Part shown: positions 1 to 5,354 of the stretch, piece after piece
Position numbering within the stretch: the first letter of the stretch is position 1
Layout of the letters: each line of letters begins with the position of its first letter
Assembly (NCBI GenBank): GCA_046717125.1
Contig: JBKJVQ010000241.1
Location: forward strand, 1 to 7,484
Source: JBKJVQ01 sp046717125
GTDB taxonomy: Bacteria > Pseudomonadota > Alphaproteobacteria > Rhizobiales > Methyloligellaceae
DNA length: 7,484 bases
Direction: 5' to 3'
Notes under the pieces: model-generated
Databases searched by the model: none
Told to the model about the DNA's origin: nothing
The model's input: only the letters and a program-made list of their open reading frames with translations
Made by a program: the position numbers and the translations under genes

Positions 1-248
1 TCCTTGTGCGTCAGGCCGGGCTCGCGGAAATGCACCTGTGTATCGATCACGCCGGGCAGGACATGCAGGCCGCGCGCGTCGATCACGCGTCCCGCGGCCT
101 CGCGCGCGATCTTCCCGATATGGACGATGCGGCCGGTCCGGACGCCGATATCCGTCTCGCCTTCGCCGTCCTGGTTCACGACGGTCCCGCTCTTAACGAC
201 GAGGTCGAAGGTCTCCGCCACTTTGCCCGCTCCACCCGCTCGTGCCAT
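1..248 (-). CDS. pyrC: Dihydroorotase-like amidohydrolase, N-terminal part (cut by window edge)
   Basis: Reading the minus strand from ATG at 248-246 gives 82 complete codons that run off the left edge, so only the N-terminus is seen. It starts with the small beta-sandwich typical of cyclic amidohydrolases (FDLVVKSGTVVNQDG, then GRIVHIGKI) and reaches the first metal-binding strand, GVIDTQVHFREPGLTHKE. The FREPG segment is the dihydroorotase signature; that enzyme interconverts carbamoyl-aspartate and dihydroorotate in pyrimidine synthesis. The first histidine of the usual HxH metal pair is glutamine here (QVH), so catalytic competence is not assured and this may be a paralogue rather than the main PyrC. 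An alternative start is GTG at 221-219, preceded by GGAG at a suitable distance on the minus strand; the ATG has no clear ribosome binding site. The gene is transcribed divergently from ygfZ. The family call is strong; the gene symbol is less sure. Confidence 0.85.
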   Translation of the reverse strand, partial: MARAGGAGKVAETFDLVVKSGTVVNQDGEGETDIGVRTGRIVHIGKIAREAAGRVIDARGLHVLPGVIDTQVHFREPGLTHK

Positions 249-300
249 ATCTCGACCGCTTAAATAAGCGCGTAACAGGTTGCAAGCATCGGAGTTCTCA
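249..300. promoter_or_regulatory. Divergent intergenic region with an A/T-rich inverted repeat
   Basis: These 52 bp separate the dihydroorotase-like gene (minus strand) from ygfZ (plus strand) and must hold the start signals for at least one of them. A perfect 6-bp inverted repeat, CGCTTA-AA-TAAGCG, lies at 257-270 and is the only A/T-rich patch. It could include a -10 element or bind a regulator that controls both directions. No convincing -35/-10 pair could be assigned, so a regulatory role is inferred from position only. Confidence 0.4.
291..294 (+). promoter_or_regulatory. Ribosome binding site selecting the TTG start of ygfZ
   Basis: GGAG lies six bases before the TTG codon at 301. The open frame extends back to another TTG at 280, but that codon has no purine-rich sequence before it. 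Starting at 301 gives LPYAVLMDRGVVRL (first residue read as Met), which matches where proteins of this family normally begin. Confidence 0.65.
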
Positions 301-1140
301 TTGCCTTACGCCGTGCTGATGGATCGTGGCGTCGTCCGCCTTGCCGGCGAAACCGTGCGCGACTTCCTGCAGGGCCTCGTCACCTGCGATGTGCGGACCC
401 TCAGCCCGGAAGCTCCCTCCTACGGCGCGCTGCTCACACCGCAGGGCAAAATCCTGTTCGATTTTCTCATGTTTGTAGAGGGCGATGCCGTCGTCCTCGA
501 TTGCGAGCGCGATCAAACCGAAGCGCTCGTCAAGCGGCTGAAGTTCTACCGACTGCGGGCGAAAATCGAGATCGACGATATCTCGACTGATCGCATGGTG
601 GTGGTCGCCTGGGGCGATACCGGCACACCCATCGGGCCGCCCGATCCACGACTGGAAGCGCTGGGCTGCCGGGTTATTGGCCAGAACGTGATCGAAACGA
701 GCGCGCACATGCGGGACTGGGAGGCGCATCGCATCCGCCTCGGTGTTCCGGAGGGTGGCAAGGACTATGCGTTCGGCGATGCGTTTCCGCATGAGGCCGA
801 TCTCGACCAACTCAATGGCGTCGATTTCAGGAAGGGCTGCTTCGTCGGACAGGAAGTCGTGTCGCGCATGGAGCATCGCGGTACGGCGCGGAACCGCATC
901 GTCCCGGTGCGGGGCGAGGCCGCGCTCCCGGCGTTCGGCGCTGCCATCGAAGCCGACGGCGTTGCGATCGGCACCATGGGCTCGTCGGCGGGTCAGGACG
1001 GTCTGGCGATGGTCCGGCTCGACCGCGCGGCGGACGCACTTTCGCTCGGCGCAGCGCTGACGGCACAAGGTGTGCCGATTGCGCTGGTCCAGCCTGTCTG
1101 GGCGCGGTTCGCCGTGCCCGGCGCGGGGCAGGCTGCGTGA
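301..1140 (+). CDS. ygfZ: YgfZ/GcvT-family folate-binding protein
   Basis: A 279-residue protein of the YgfZ/IBA57 family, relatives of aminomethyltransferase GcvT. Family members bind tetrahydrofolate and support maturation or repair of certain [4Fe-4S] enzymes; E. coli YgfZ acts on MiaB-dependent tRNA modification. The defining motif K-G-C-[FY]-x-G-Q-E appears as KGCFVGQE, with its cysteine near residue 180. The N-terminal GVVRLAG...DFLQGLVTCDV and LLTPQGKILFDF segments are also typical. There is no signal peptide or membrane segment, so it should be cytoplasmic. The start is the TTG at 301, chosen on the GGAG before it; TTG at 280 would add seven residues. The stop overlaps the start of tag by 4 bp (GTGA), indicating translational coupling. 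The family call is firm; the particular Fe-S client is unknown, although the window also encodes the Fe-S enzyme NadA. Confidence 0.92.
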   Translation: MPYAVLMDRGVVRLAGETVRDFLQGLVTCDVRTLSPEAPSYGALLTPQGKILFDFLMFVEGDAVVLDCERDQTEALVKRLKFYRLRAKIEIDDISTDRMVVVAWGDTGTPIGPPDPRLEALGCRVIGQNVIETSAHMRDWEAHRIRLGVPEGGKDYAFGDAFPHEADLDQLNGVDFRKGCFVGQEVVSRMEHRGTARNRIVPVRGEAALPAFGAAIEADGVAIGTMGSSAGQDGLAMVRLDRAADALSLGAALTAQGVPIALVQPVWARFAVPGAGQAA

Positions 1141-1733
1141 GCGGCGAACCTGTCCGCTGTTCATGGCCCGGCAGCGATCCGCTTTACGTCGCCTATCACG
1201 ACACTGAATGGGGCGTGCCCGAATATGACGATCGGGCGCTGTACGAGAAGCTCGTTCTCGACGGATTCCAGGCGGGCCTGTCCTGGATTACGATTCTCAG
1301 AAAGCGCGAGAACTTCCGCCGCGCGTTCGATGATTTCGCGCCGGAAAAGATCGCCCGCTACAACGCGCGGAAGATCGAGCTTCTGATGCAGGACGCCGGG
1401 ATCGTCCGCAACCGGATGAAGATCGAGGGCGCGGTGCTGTCGGCGCGCGCCTGGCTCGGCATTCAGGAGAAGGGTCCGGGCTTCTCCCAGTTCCTATGGG
1501 AGCATGTGCGTGGCGCGCGGATCGACAACCGGTTCACGGCGCACAGCGAAATTCCGGCCGAAACGCCTCTGTCTCGCGAGATCTCGAAAGACCTGAAAGC
1601 GCGCGGCTTTAAGTTCGTCGGCCCGACCATCGTTTACGCGTTCATGCAGGCTGTGGGGATGGTGAATGACCATATCGTCTCTTGTCACCGCCATGCCGCT
1701 TGCCGGGACATGAGGCTTGGCCGCAATGCCTAG
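1137..1733 (+). CDS. tag: DNA-3-methyladenine glycosylase I
   Basis: This 198-residue protein matches E. coli Tag nearly end to end. The enzyme removes 3-methyladenine from alkylated DNA, starting base excision repair. The zinc site is intact: Cys8 (RCSW), His21 (YHDTEWG), His179 and Cys183 (NDHIVSC), each offset by four from E. coli Cys4, His17, His175 and Cys179. Base-pocket residues Tyr20 and Trp50 (AGLSW) are present. The position of E. coli Glu38 is Asp42 here (LVLDGFQAGLSW), a conservative change in the base-recognition residue. The GTG start overlaps the ygfZ stop by 4 bp, so the gene is probably translated by coupling. The C-terminus overlaps the next gene by 8 bp. After the zinc cysteine there is a short tail with two further histidines and one cysteine, of unknown significance. 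The neighbours show no ada or alkB, so an adaptive-response link is not indicated. Confidence 0.96.
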   Translation: MSGEPVRCSWPGSDPLYVAYHDTEWGVPEYDDRALYEKLVLDGFQAGLSWITILRKRENFRRAFDDFAPEKIARYNARKIELLMQDAGIVRNRMKIEGAVLSARAWLGIQEKGPGFSQFLWEHVRGARIDNRFTAHSEIPAETPLSREISKDLKARGFKFVGPTIVYAFMQAVGMVNDHIVSCHRHAACRDMRLGRNA

Positions 1734-2325
1734 AACACCCCGCGCATGGCAGCGGATGCTGAGCGGCAGACGGCTTGACCTGCTCAACCCGTCGCCGCTC
1801 GACATCGAGATCGAGGACATTGCCCATGGTCTCGCGCGCGTCGCCCGCTGGAACGGGCAGACGACCGGTGCGCATGCATTCTCGGTCGCCGAGCACAGCC
1901 TTCTGGTCGAACGCCTCGTACGCGCGCTGCAGCCGGACCTGCCGAATGGCTGGCGGCTGGTCGCGCTGCTGCACGATGCGCCCGAGTACGTCATCGGCGA
2001 TATGATCAGCCCGTTCAAGGCGGCGCTTAGCTATGATTACAAGCAGTTCGAGGGCCGATTGCAGGAAGCGATTCACCTCCGTTTCGGTCTTCCCGCCACA
2101 CCGCCGGCGACCGTCACGACGCTGGTGAAGCGCGCGGACAAGATGGCGGCGTACTTCGAAGCGGTCCGGCTCGCCGGATTCTCGGAGACCGAAGCCCGGC
2201 AGTTTTTCGGTGCGCCCAGAGGCATCGACCCCGCGAAAATCCTAGAGCTGAAACTCAAAGAACCGCTACCGGCTTCGATCGCGCAGGCACGCTATCTTGA
2301 TTGCTTCCGCCGCCTTGCGACATAA
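1726..2325 (+). CDS. YfbR-like HD-domain phosphohydrolase (probable 5'-deoxynucleotidase)
   Basis: A 199-residue single-domain HD protein. The metal residues are His57 (AEHSLLVERL), His83-Asp84 (LLHDAPEY) and Asp138 (LVKRADKM), numbered from the ATG. The spacing and surroundings parallel E. coli YfbR, which dephosphorylates deoxyribonucleoside 5'-monophosphates. An RW pair (VARWNG, about residues 41-42) precedes the first His, Glu87 follows the HD pair, and GDMISPFK resembles YfbR's GDLPTPVK. In YfbR the tryptophan of that RW pair discriminates against the ribose 2'-hydroxyl, so a deoxynucleotidase activity is inferred. The ATG at 1726 is preferred over the in-frame TTG at 1717 because GAGG at 1712-1715 is suitably placed only for the ATG. 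It overlaps tag by 8 bp and precedes the phosphatase by 31 bp. The fold is certain; the substrate is inferred. Confidence 0.85.
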   Translation: MPRTPRAWQRMLSGRRLDLLNPSPLDIEIEDIAHGLARVARWNGQTTGAHAFSVAEHSLLVERLVRALQPDLPNGWRLVALLHDAPEYVIGDMISPFKAALSYDYKQFEGRLQEAIHLRFGLPATPPATVTTLVKRADKMAAYFEAVRLAGFSETEARQFFGAPRGIDPAKILELKLKEPLPASIAQARYLDCFRRLAT

Positions 2326-2356
2326 GGGTGCGACACCGAAGCGATAAGAAGCATCC

Positions 2357-2878
2357 ATGACCGCCATTTACGTCACACCGCTCAGCGCCGTCGAACACAC
2401 CGTCGAGCGCGCCCACGTCTCGCATCTCATCACGCTTATCAACGGCGAGACCGATGTCGCGACGCCTCGGCGCATTCCGCGCGGGCAGCATCTGCGCCTC
2501 GCCATGAACGACATCTGCGACATCCAGCACGGGCTGGTGGTGCCCTGCGCCGAGCATGTCGCCGAGCTGATTCAGTTTGTTCAGGAGTGGGATCGGCAGG
2601 CGCCGATGCTCATCCACTGCTGGGCGGGCATCAGCCGGTCGACCGCCGCGGCCTTCATTGCGCTCTGCGCCATCGTCGAGGACGCGGACGAGCGCGCCAT
2701 CGCCCGCGCGCTGAGGGACGCATCGCCGACCGCATATCCCAATCGTCTCCTCGTTTCGCTCGGCGACGCGGCGCTCGCGCGTGAGGGACGCATGATGGCG
2801 GCGGTGGAGGAAATCGGTCGCGGCCGCGTGGCCGTCGAGGCCGACGTGTTCTCCCTGCCGCTCAACCGCGCGGCCTGA
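2357..2878 (+). CDS. Tyrosine/dual-specificity phosphatase family protein
   Basis: A 173-residue protein with the cysteine-phosphatase P-loop HCWAGISRS, fitting H-C-x5-R-S/T with nucleophile Cys88 and phosphate-binding Arg94. NDICDI at about residues 51-56 may supply the general acid, and a helical region follows the P-loop as in small dual-specificity phosphatases. I recognise it as the compact phosphatase type that alphaproteobacterial genomes annotate as predicted protein tyrosine phosphatase. The substrate is unknown: protein phosphotyrosine, a phosphoinositide or a small phosphoester are all possible. There is no signal peptide, so it should be cytoplasmic. The ATG follows a weak purine-rich stretch (GATAAGAAG). 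The stop codon is in the same reading frame as nadQ and is separated from the nadQ GTG by only one codon (TCC). Position in a run of co-directional genes suggests co-transcription with tag and nadQ. Confidence 0.82.
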   Translation: MTAIYVTPLSAVEHTVERAHVSHLITLINGETDVATPRRIPRGQHLRLAMNDICDIQHGLVVPCAEHVAELIQFVQEWDRQAPMLIHCWAGISRSTAAAFIALCAIVEDADERAIARALRDASPTAYPNRLLVSLGDAALAREGRMMAAVEEIGRGRVAVEADVFSLPLNRAA

Positions 2879-2881
2879 TCC

Positions 2882-3880
2882 GTGCGCGCGCAGCTCGCGG
2901 CGCCACAGGTCGAGCTCAACCTTAACGCCGCTATCGTTTCTCTGCGGGATGGGGAGCCGCACATCCTGGTTCTGTCTCCGGCGCAGGACGGAGACCCCGA
3001 GGCTCTGCCGTCAGGCCCCTTTAACCCGGCCGAGCATCGCACGCTCGAAATGGGCCTGCGCGACTGGGTGCGGACGCAGACCGGGCTCGAGCTGGGCTAT
3101 GTCGAGCAGCTCTATACGTTCGGCGATCGGGGACGTCACGCGCGGCCCGGCGATGTGACGCCGCATCTGATGTCGGTGGGGTATCTCGCCCTCGCGCCGC
3201 TGGTTCCGGACGAGGCGCTGAAGGGTGCGCACTGGATGCCGTGGTACGTCTATTTTCGGTGGGAGGACTTACGTGCTGGCGAGCCCGCGGTTCTCGCCAG
3301 GGATATCGAACCGAGATTGCGATCCTGGGCTCGCAAGCCGCCGCTCGCGCATGAGGCCAGTCGCGCGATGTCGCGCAAGGATCGCCTGACCTGGTGTTTC
3401 GGCATAGGCCGCTCAAACGACGCCGCCAGCGGCTGGGACGAGGAAAAAGTGCTCGACCGCTACGAACTTCTCTATGGCGCGGGTCTGGTCGAGGAGGCGG
3501 AGCGCGACGGCCGTTCCTCAGCCAAAGACTGGCCGGGGCTGAAAAGGCCCGGCCGTGTCATGGCCTATGATCACCGCCGTATTCTCGCGACCGCTATGGG
3601 CCGTCTGCGGGGAAAGCTGAAATATCGGCCCCTCGTGTTCGAGCTGATGCCGGATTCGTTCACGTTGACCGATCTCCAGGAGACTGTCGAAGCGATATCA
3701 GGCGTCAAGCTGCACAAGCAAAATTTTCGCAGGCTCGTGGAGGGCGCAGGCTTGGTTGAGCCGACAGGCGACATCAGCGGCAGTACGGGCGGCCGCCCCG
3801 CGCGGCTCTATCGTTTCCGCCGCGAGGTCGTGCTGGAACGGGCTTCAGCGGGGTTGCGCGTCAAGTCGGCGCGGGGTTAG
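2882..3880 (+). CDS. nadQ: NAD biosynthesis regulator NadQ (Nudix-like domain plus winged helix)
   Basis: A 332-residue two-domain protein. Residues of about 10-150 resemble a Nudix fold (ELNLNAAIVSLRDGEPHILVL, later MGLRDWVRTQTGLELGYVEQLYTF). The catalytic Nudix box G-x5-E-x7-REUxEExGU is degraded: GPFNPAE fits its start, but the REUxEE glutamates are missing (DWVRTQTGL in their place), so hydrolysis is unlikely. Residues of about 245-317 form a winged helix (FTLTDLQETVEAISG, KQNFRRLVEGAGLVEP, GRPARLYRF), like the DNA-binding end of NrtR regulators. Comparative genomics has described this type in alphaproteobacteria as NadQ (COG4111), a repressor of nadABC, and that operon follows here. The effector, probably NAD or a precursor, is inferred. 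Translation begins at GTG 2882, three bases after the phosphatase stop, with no strong ribosome binding site; coupling is likely. Because it sits at the end of the upstream cluster and not behind the proposed operator, autoregulation is not evident. Confidence 0.87.
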   Translation: MRAQLAAPQVELNLNAAIVSLRDGEPHILVLSPAQDGDPEALPSGPFNPAEHRTLEMGLRDWVRTQTGLELGYVEQLYTFGDRGRHARPGDVTPHLMSVGYLALAPLVPDEALKGAHWMPWYVYFRWEDLRAGEPAVLARDIEPRLRSWARKPPLAHEASRAMSRKDRLTWCFGIGRSNDAASGWDEEKVLDRYELLYGAGLVEEAERDGRSSAKDWPGLKRPGRVMAYDHRRILATAMGRLRGKLKYRPLVFELMPDSFTLTDLQETVEAISGVKLHKQNFRRLVEGAGLVEPTGDISGSTGGRPARLYRFRREVVLERASAGLRVKSARG

Positions 3881-3881
3881 A

Positions 3882-3926
3882 GCATCATCCCGAAAAGTGG
3901 TCACCGCTTTTCGGAGGAGATGATGC
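3882..3926. repeat. Rhizobiales-type short intergenic palindrome
   Basis: Two bases after the nadQ stop there is a two-segment hairpin. GCATCATC (3882-3889) pairs with GATGATGC (3919-3926), and CCGAAAAG (3890-3897) pairs with CTTTTCGG (3907-3914). A 4-base bulge (AGGA) lies on the right arm and the loop is nine bases, giving 16 paired bases in all. The CCGAAAAGTGG core flanked by a CATGATC-like arm resembles a palindrome found in many copies in intergenic regions of Rhizobiales genomes; this identification is from memory. It may end nadQ transcription or protect its 3' end, but no T-tract follows, so it is not a classical intrinsic terminator. Confidence 0.75.
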
Positions 3927-4109
3927 AAACAGCAAAAGCGCAGAGTGCGTTGCGGCGTCGGTTGCGCTCACGCACGACGATGCGCCTCACATCTCCGCGA
4001 CTCGGGACTTTCATCGGGCATCGAGAGTTCATATAACAGGCACATGACAGGTTAGACTGTCGCCACGAAACAAGGGCCGGCCTTGTGCCGGATGTTTTTG
4101 CACCCTACA
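3927..4109 (+). other. Non-coding upstream region of nadABC
   Basis: No credible gene lies between the palindrome and the nadA control region. Two small inverted repeats are visible: GACAG-6-CTGTC at 4046-4061 and ACAAGG-5-CCTTGT at 4070-4086. Both are short enough to arise by chance. The segment around 4016-4045 is less GC-rich than the coding sequence, as expected near promoters. An RNA leader element is not evident. Confidence 0.5.
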
Positions 4110-4111
4110 TA
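4083..4111 (+). promoter_or_regulatory. Candidate promoter for nadABC
   Basis: TTGTGC (4083-4088) and TACATA (4106-4111), 17 bp apart, form a weak sigma-70-like pair. The transcription start would then fall near 4118, inside the inverted repeat at 4110-4128. That fits repression by blocking polymerase. A second possibility is TTGCAC at 4098-4103 with GAGCAT or AGCATA at 4122-4128 as the -10, again overlapping the repeat. Each hexamer pair matches consensus only partly, so the assignment is tentative. Confidence 0.4.
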
Positions 4112-4128
4112 TGCTCAGTCGGAGCATA
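4110..4128. promoter_or_regulatory. Proposed NadQ operator: perfect 7-5-7 inverted repeat
   Basis: TATGCTC-AGTCG-GAGCATA is a perfect inverted repeat with half-sites spaced about one and a half to two helical turns, suited to a dimeric winged-helix repressor. It lies 30 bp before the nadA start, overlaps the candidate promoter, and is the longest perfect inverted repeat in the nadA upstream region apart from the generic palindrome after nadQ. Assigning it to NadQ rests on the adjacent regulator gene and on NadQ being known as a nadABC regulator; binding is not shown by the sequence itself. Confidence 0.65.
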
Positions 4129-4143
4129 AGTCTCTGGCGGGTC

Positions 4144-4150
4144 GAGGAGG
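4144..4150 (+). promoter_or_regulatory. Ribosome binding site selecting the nadA start
   Basis: GAGGAGG is a near-ideal Shine-Dalgarno sequence ending eight bases before ATG 4159. The open frame continues upstream to ATG 4111, but that codon lies inside the proposed operator and has no ribosome binding site, so it would add 16 spurious residues. Confidence 0.85.
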
Positions 4151-4158
4151 CGACGTCG

Positions 4159-5235
4159 ATGTCCATTTCCGAGCACATTCCGGGCTCAGCCGGCAGGACG
4201 GCTACGGACGCCGCGCGCCGCCATGGCGTACTGCCGCTGCCCGACCTCGCCTATACGGCGGAGGTCGCGCGCGAAACCGCGCATCTCTACGAGAAGGTCG
4301 CGCGCGTCATCCCCGCGATCGAGTGGCCTGCCTATGCGCCGATCATCAAGGCGATCAACGATCTGAAGCGGACGCGCAACGCGGTCGTGCTGGCGCACAA
4401 CTACATGACGCCGGAGATTTTACATTGCGTCGCCGACGTCGTGGGCGATTCGCTTCAACTCGCGCGCGAAGCCGCCAAAGCCGATGCCGAGATCATTGTG
4501 CAGGGTGGCGTGCACTTCATGGCCGAGACGTCAAAGCTGCTCAATCCTAACAAGACGGTGCTGATCCCTGACGCCCGGGCCGGCTGTTCGCTCGCGTCGT
4601 CGATCACGGGCCAGGACGTGCGCCTTCTGCGGGAGGCGTATCCCGGCGTGCCGGTCGTCAGCTACGTCAACACGTCGGCGGACGTTAAGGCGGAGACGGA
4701 TATCTGCTGCACTTCATCGAACGCGGTGAAGGTGGTCGAGTCGCTCGGCGTGCCGCGCGTTCTGTTTCTGCCGGATGAGTATCTGGCGAAATATGTGGCC
4801 GGCCAGACCGATGTCGAGATCATCGCCTGGAAGGGCCATTGCGAGGTGCATGAGCGCTTTACGGCCGAGGAGCTGCGCGCCTACCGCGAGGCCGAGCCCG
4901 GCGTGAAGATCATCGCCCATCCCGAGTGCCCGCCCGATGTGCTGGCGGAAGCCGATTTCACCGGCTCGACCTCCGGCATGATCGCTTATGTCGAGCAGCA
5001 TCAGCCGAGGAAGGTGCTGATGGTGACCGAATGTTCGATGTCGGACAATGTTGCGGTTGAGAACCCGAATGTCGAGTTCGTACGGCCGTGCAATCTCTGT
5101 CCGCATATGAAGCGGATTACGCTGAAAGGCATCCTCGACTCCCTGGTCTTCATGAAGGAGGAGGTCACGATCGATCCGCTCGTGGCTTCCAGGGCAAGGC
5201 GCGCGGTCGAGCGCATGATCAACCTGACGCATTAG
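4159..5235 (+). CDS. nadA: Quinolinate synthase A
   Basis: A 358-residue cytoplasmic enzyme that condenses iminoaspartate with dihydroxyacetone phosphate to quinolinate using an oxygen-sensitive [4Fe-4S] cluster. The three expected cluster cysteines are identifiable: Cys143 (DARAGCSLASS), Cys228 (WKGHCEVHERF) and Cys314 (CNLCPHMKRITL). Substrate-site segments are intact: LAHNYMTPEI near residue 79, SYVNTSADVKAETD near 168, IIAHPECPPDV near 251 and STSGMI near 270. Length and motifs match full-length alphaproteobacterial NadA, which has an N-terminal extension of about 50 residues relative to short archaeal forms. The start at 4159 is set by GAGGAGG. It is first in nadABC, behind the proposed NadQ operator, and is followed by a repeat-bearing gap of 119 bp before nadB. 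Cluster dependence makes it a plausible, untested client of the nearby YgfZ protein. Confidence 0.97.
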   Translation: MSISEHIPGSAGRTATDAARRHGVLPLPDLAYTAEVARETAHLYEKVARVIPAIEWPAYAPIIKAINDLKRTRNAVVLAHNYMTPEILHCVADVVGDSLQLAREAAKADAEIIVQGGVHFMAETSKLLNPNKTVLIPDARAGCSLASSITGQDVRLLREAYPGVPVVSYVNTSADVKAETDICCTSSNAVKVVESLGVPRVLFLPDEYLAKYVAGQTDVEIIAWKGHCEVHERFTAEELRAYREAEPGVKIIAHPECPPDVLAEADFTGSTSGMIAYVEQHQPRKVLMVTECSMSDNVAVENPNVEFVRPCNLCPHMKRITLKGILDSLVFMKEEVTIDPLVASRARRAVERMINLTH

Positions 5236-5245
5236 GGGTGAGCTT

Positions 5246-5321
5246 GCCACGCGAAGGCGACGTGGCCCGGCTCGACCGGGCCACCCACTTCTGGGATGGG
5301 TCCCCCGGTCAAACCGGGGGA
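5246..5321. repeat. REP-like double hairpin between nadA and nadB
   Basis: Two strong hairpins sit in the gap. GTGGCCCGG-CTCGA-CCGGGCCAC (5262-5284) has nine perfect pairs. TCCCCCGGT-CAA-ACCGGGGGA (5301-5321) has another nine with a 3-base loop. An upstream GCCACG (5246-5251) can also pair with CGTGGC (5261-5266), competing with the first hairpin. This GC-rich bimodular pattern resembles REP-like palindromic repeats scattered between alphaproteobacterial genes. Within an operon it could protect nadA mRNA from 3' decay or partly attenuate nadBC. No T-tract follows, so full termination is unlikely. Confidence 0.72.
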
Positions 5322-5354
5322 GCGCGGCGAGGTCGGTGACAGAAACGGGTGCCG

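Noticed and set aside
4..267. Two overlapping plus-strand frames at the left edge
   Set aside because: Both are shadows of the dihydroorotase-like gene on the minus strand, which shows convincing family motifs.
298..1164. Long open frame of 288 codons on the minus strand across ygfZ
   Set aside because: It lies fully antisense to a gene with clear family motifs, its composition is Arg/His/Asp-rich without recognisable domains, and long antisense frames are expected in GC-rich DNA.
3945..3975. GTGCGT ... ACGCAC inverted repeat before nadA
   Set aside because: Six-base arms with a 19-base loop are expected by chance in GC-rich DNA; no T-tract or link to a start.
3927..4158. Possible NAD-sensing riboswitch in the nadA leader
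   Set aside because: The predicted transcript leader is only about 40 bases and no conserved riboswitch-like stems are seen; a protein regulator with an operator explains control better.
4083..4550. Plus-strand frame of 155 codons before and across the start of nadA
   Set aside because: Out-of-frame overlap with nadA and its operator; Arg-rich and without recognisable domain.
5262..5321. Hairpins after nadA as a rho-independent terminator
   Set aside because: Neither stem is followed by a run of T, and nadB and nadC continue in the same direction as one pathway operon.
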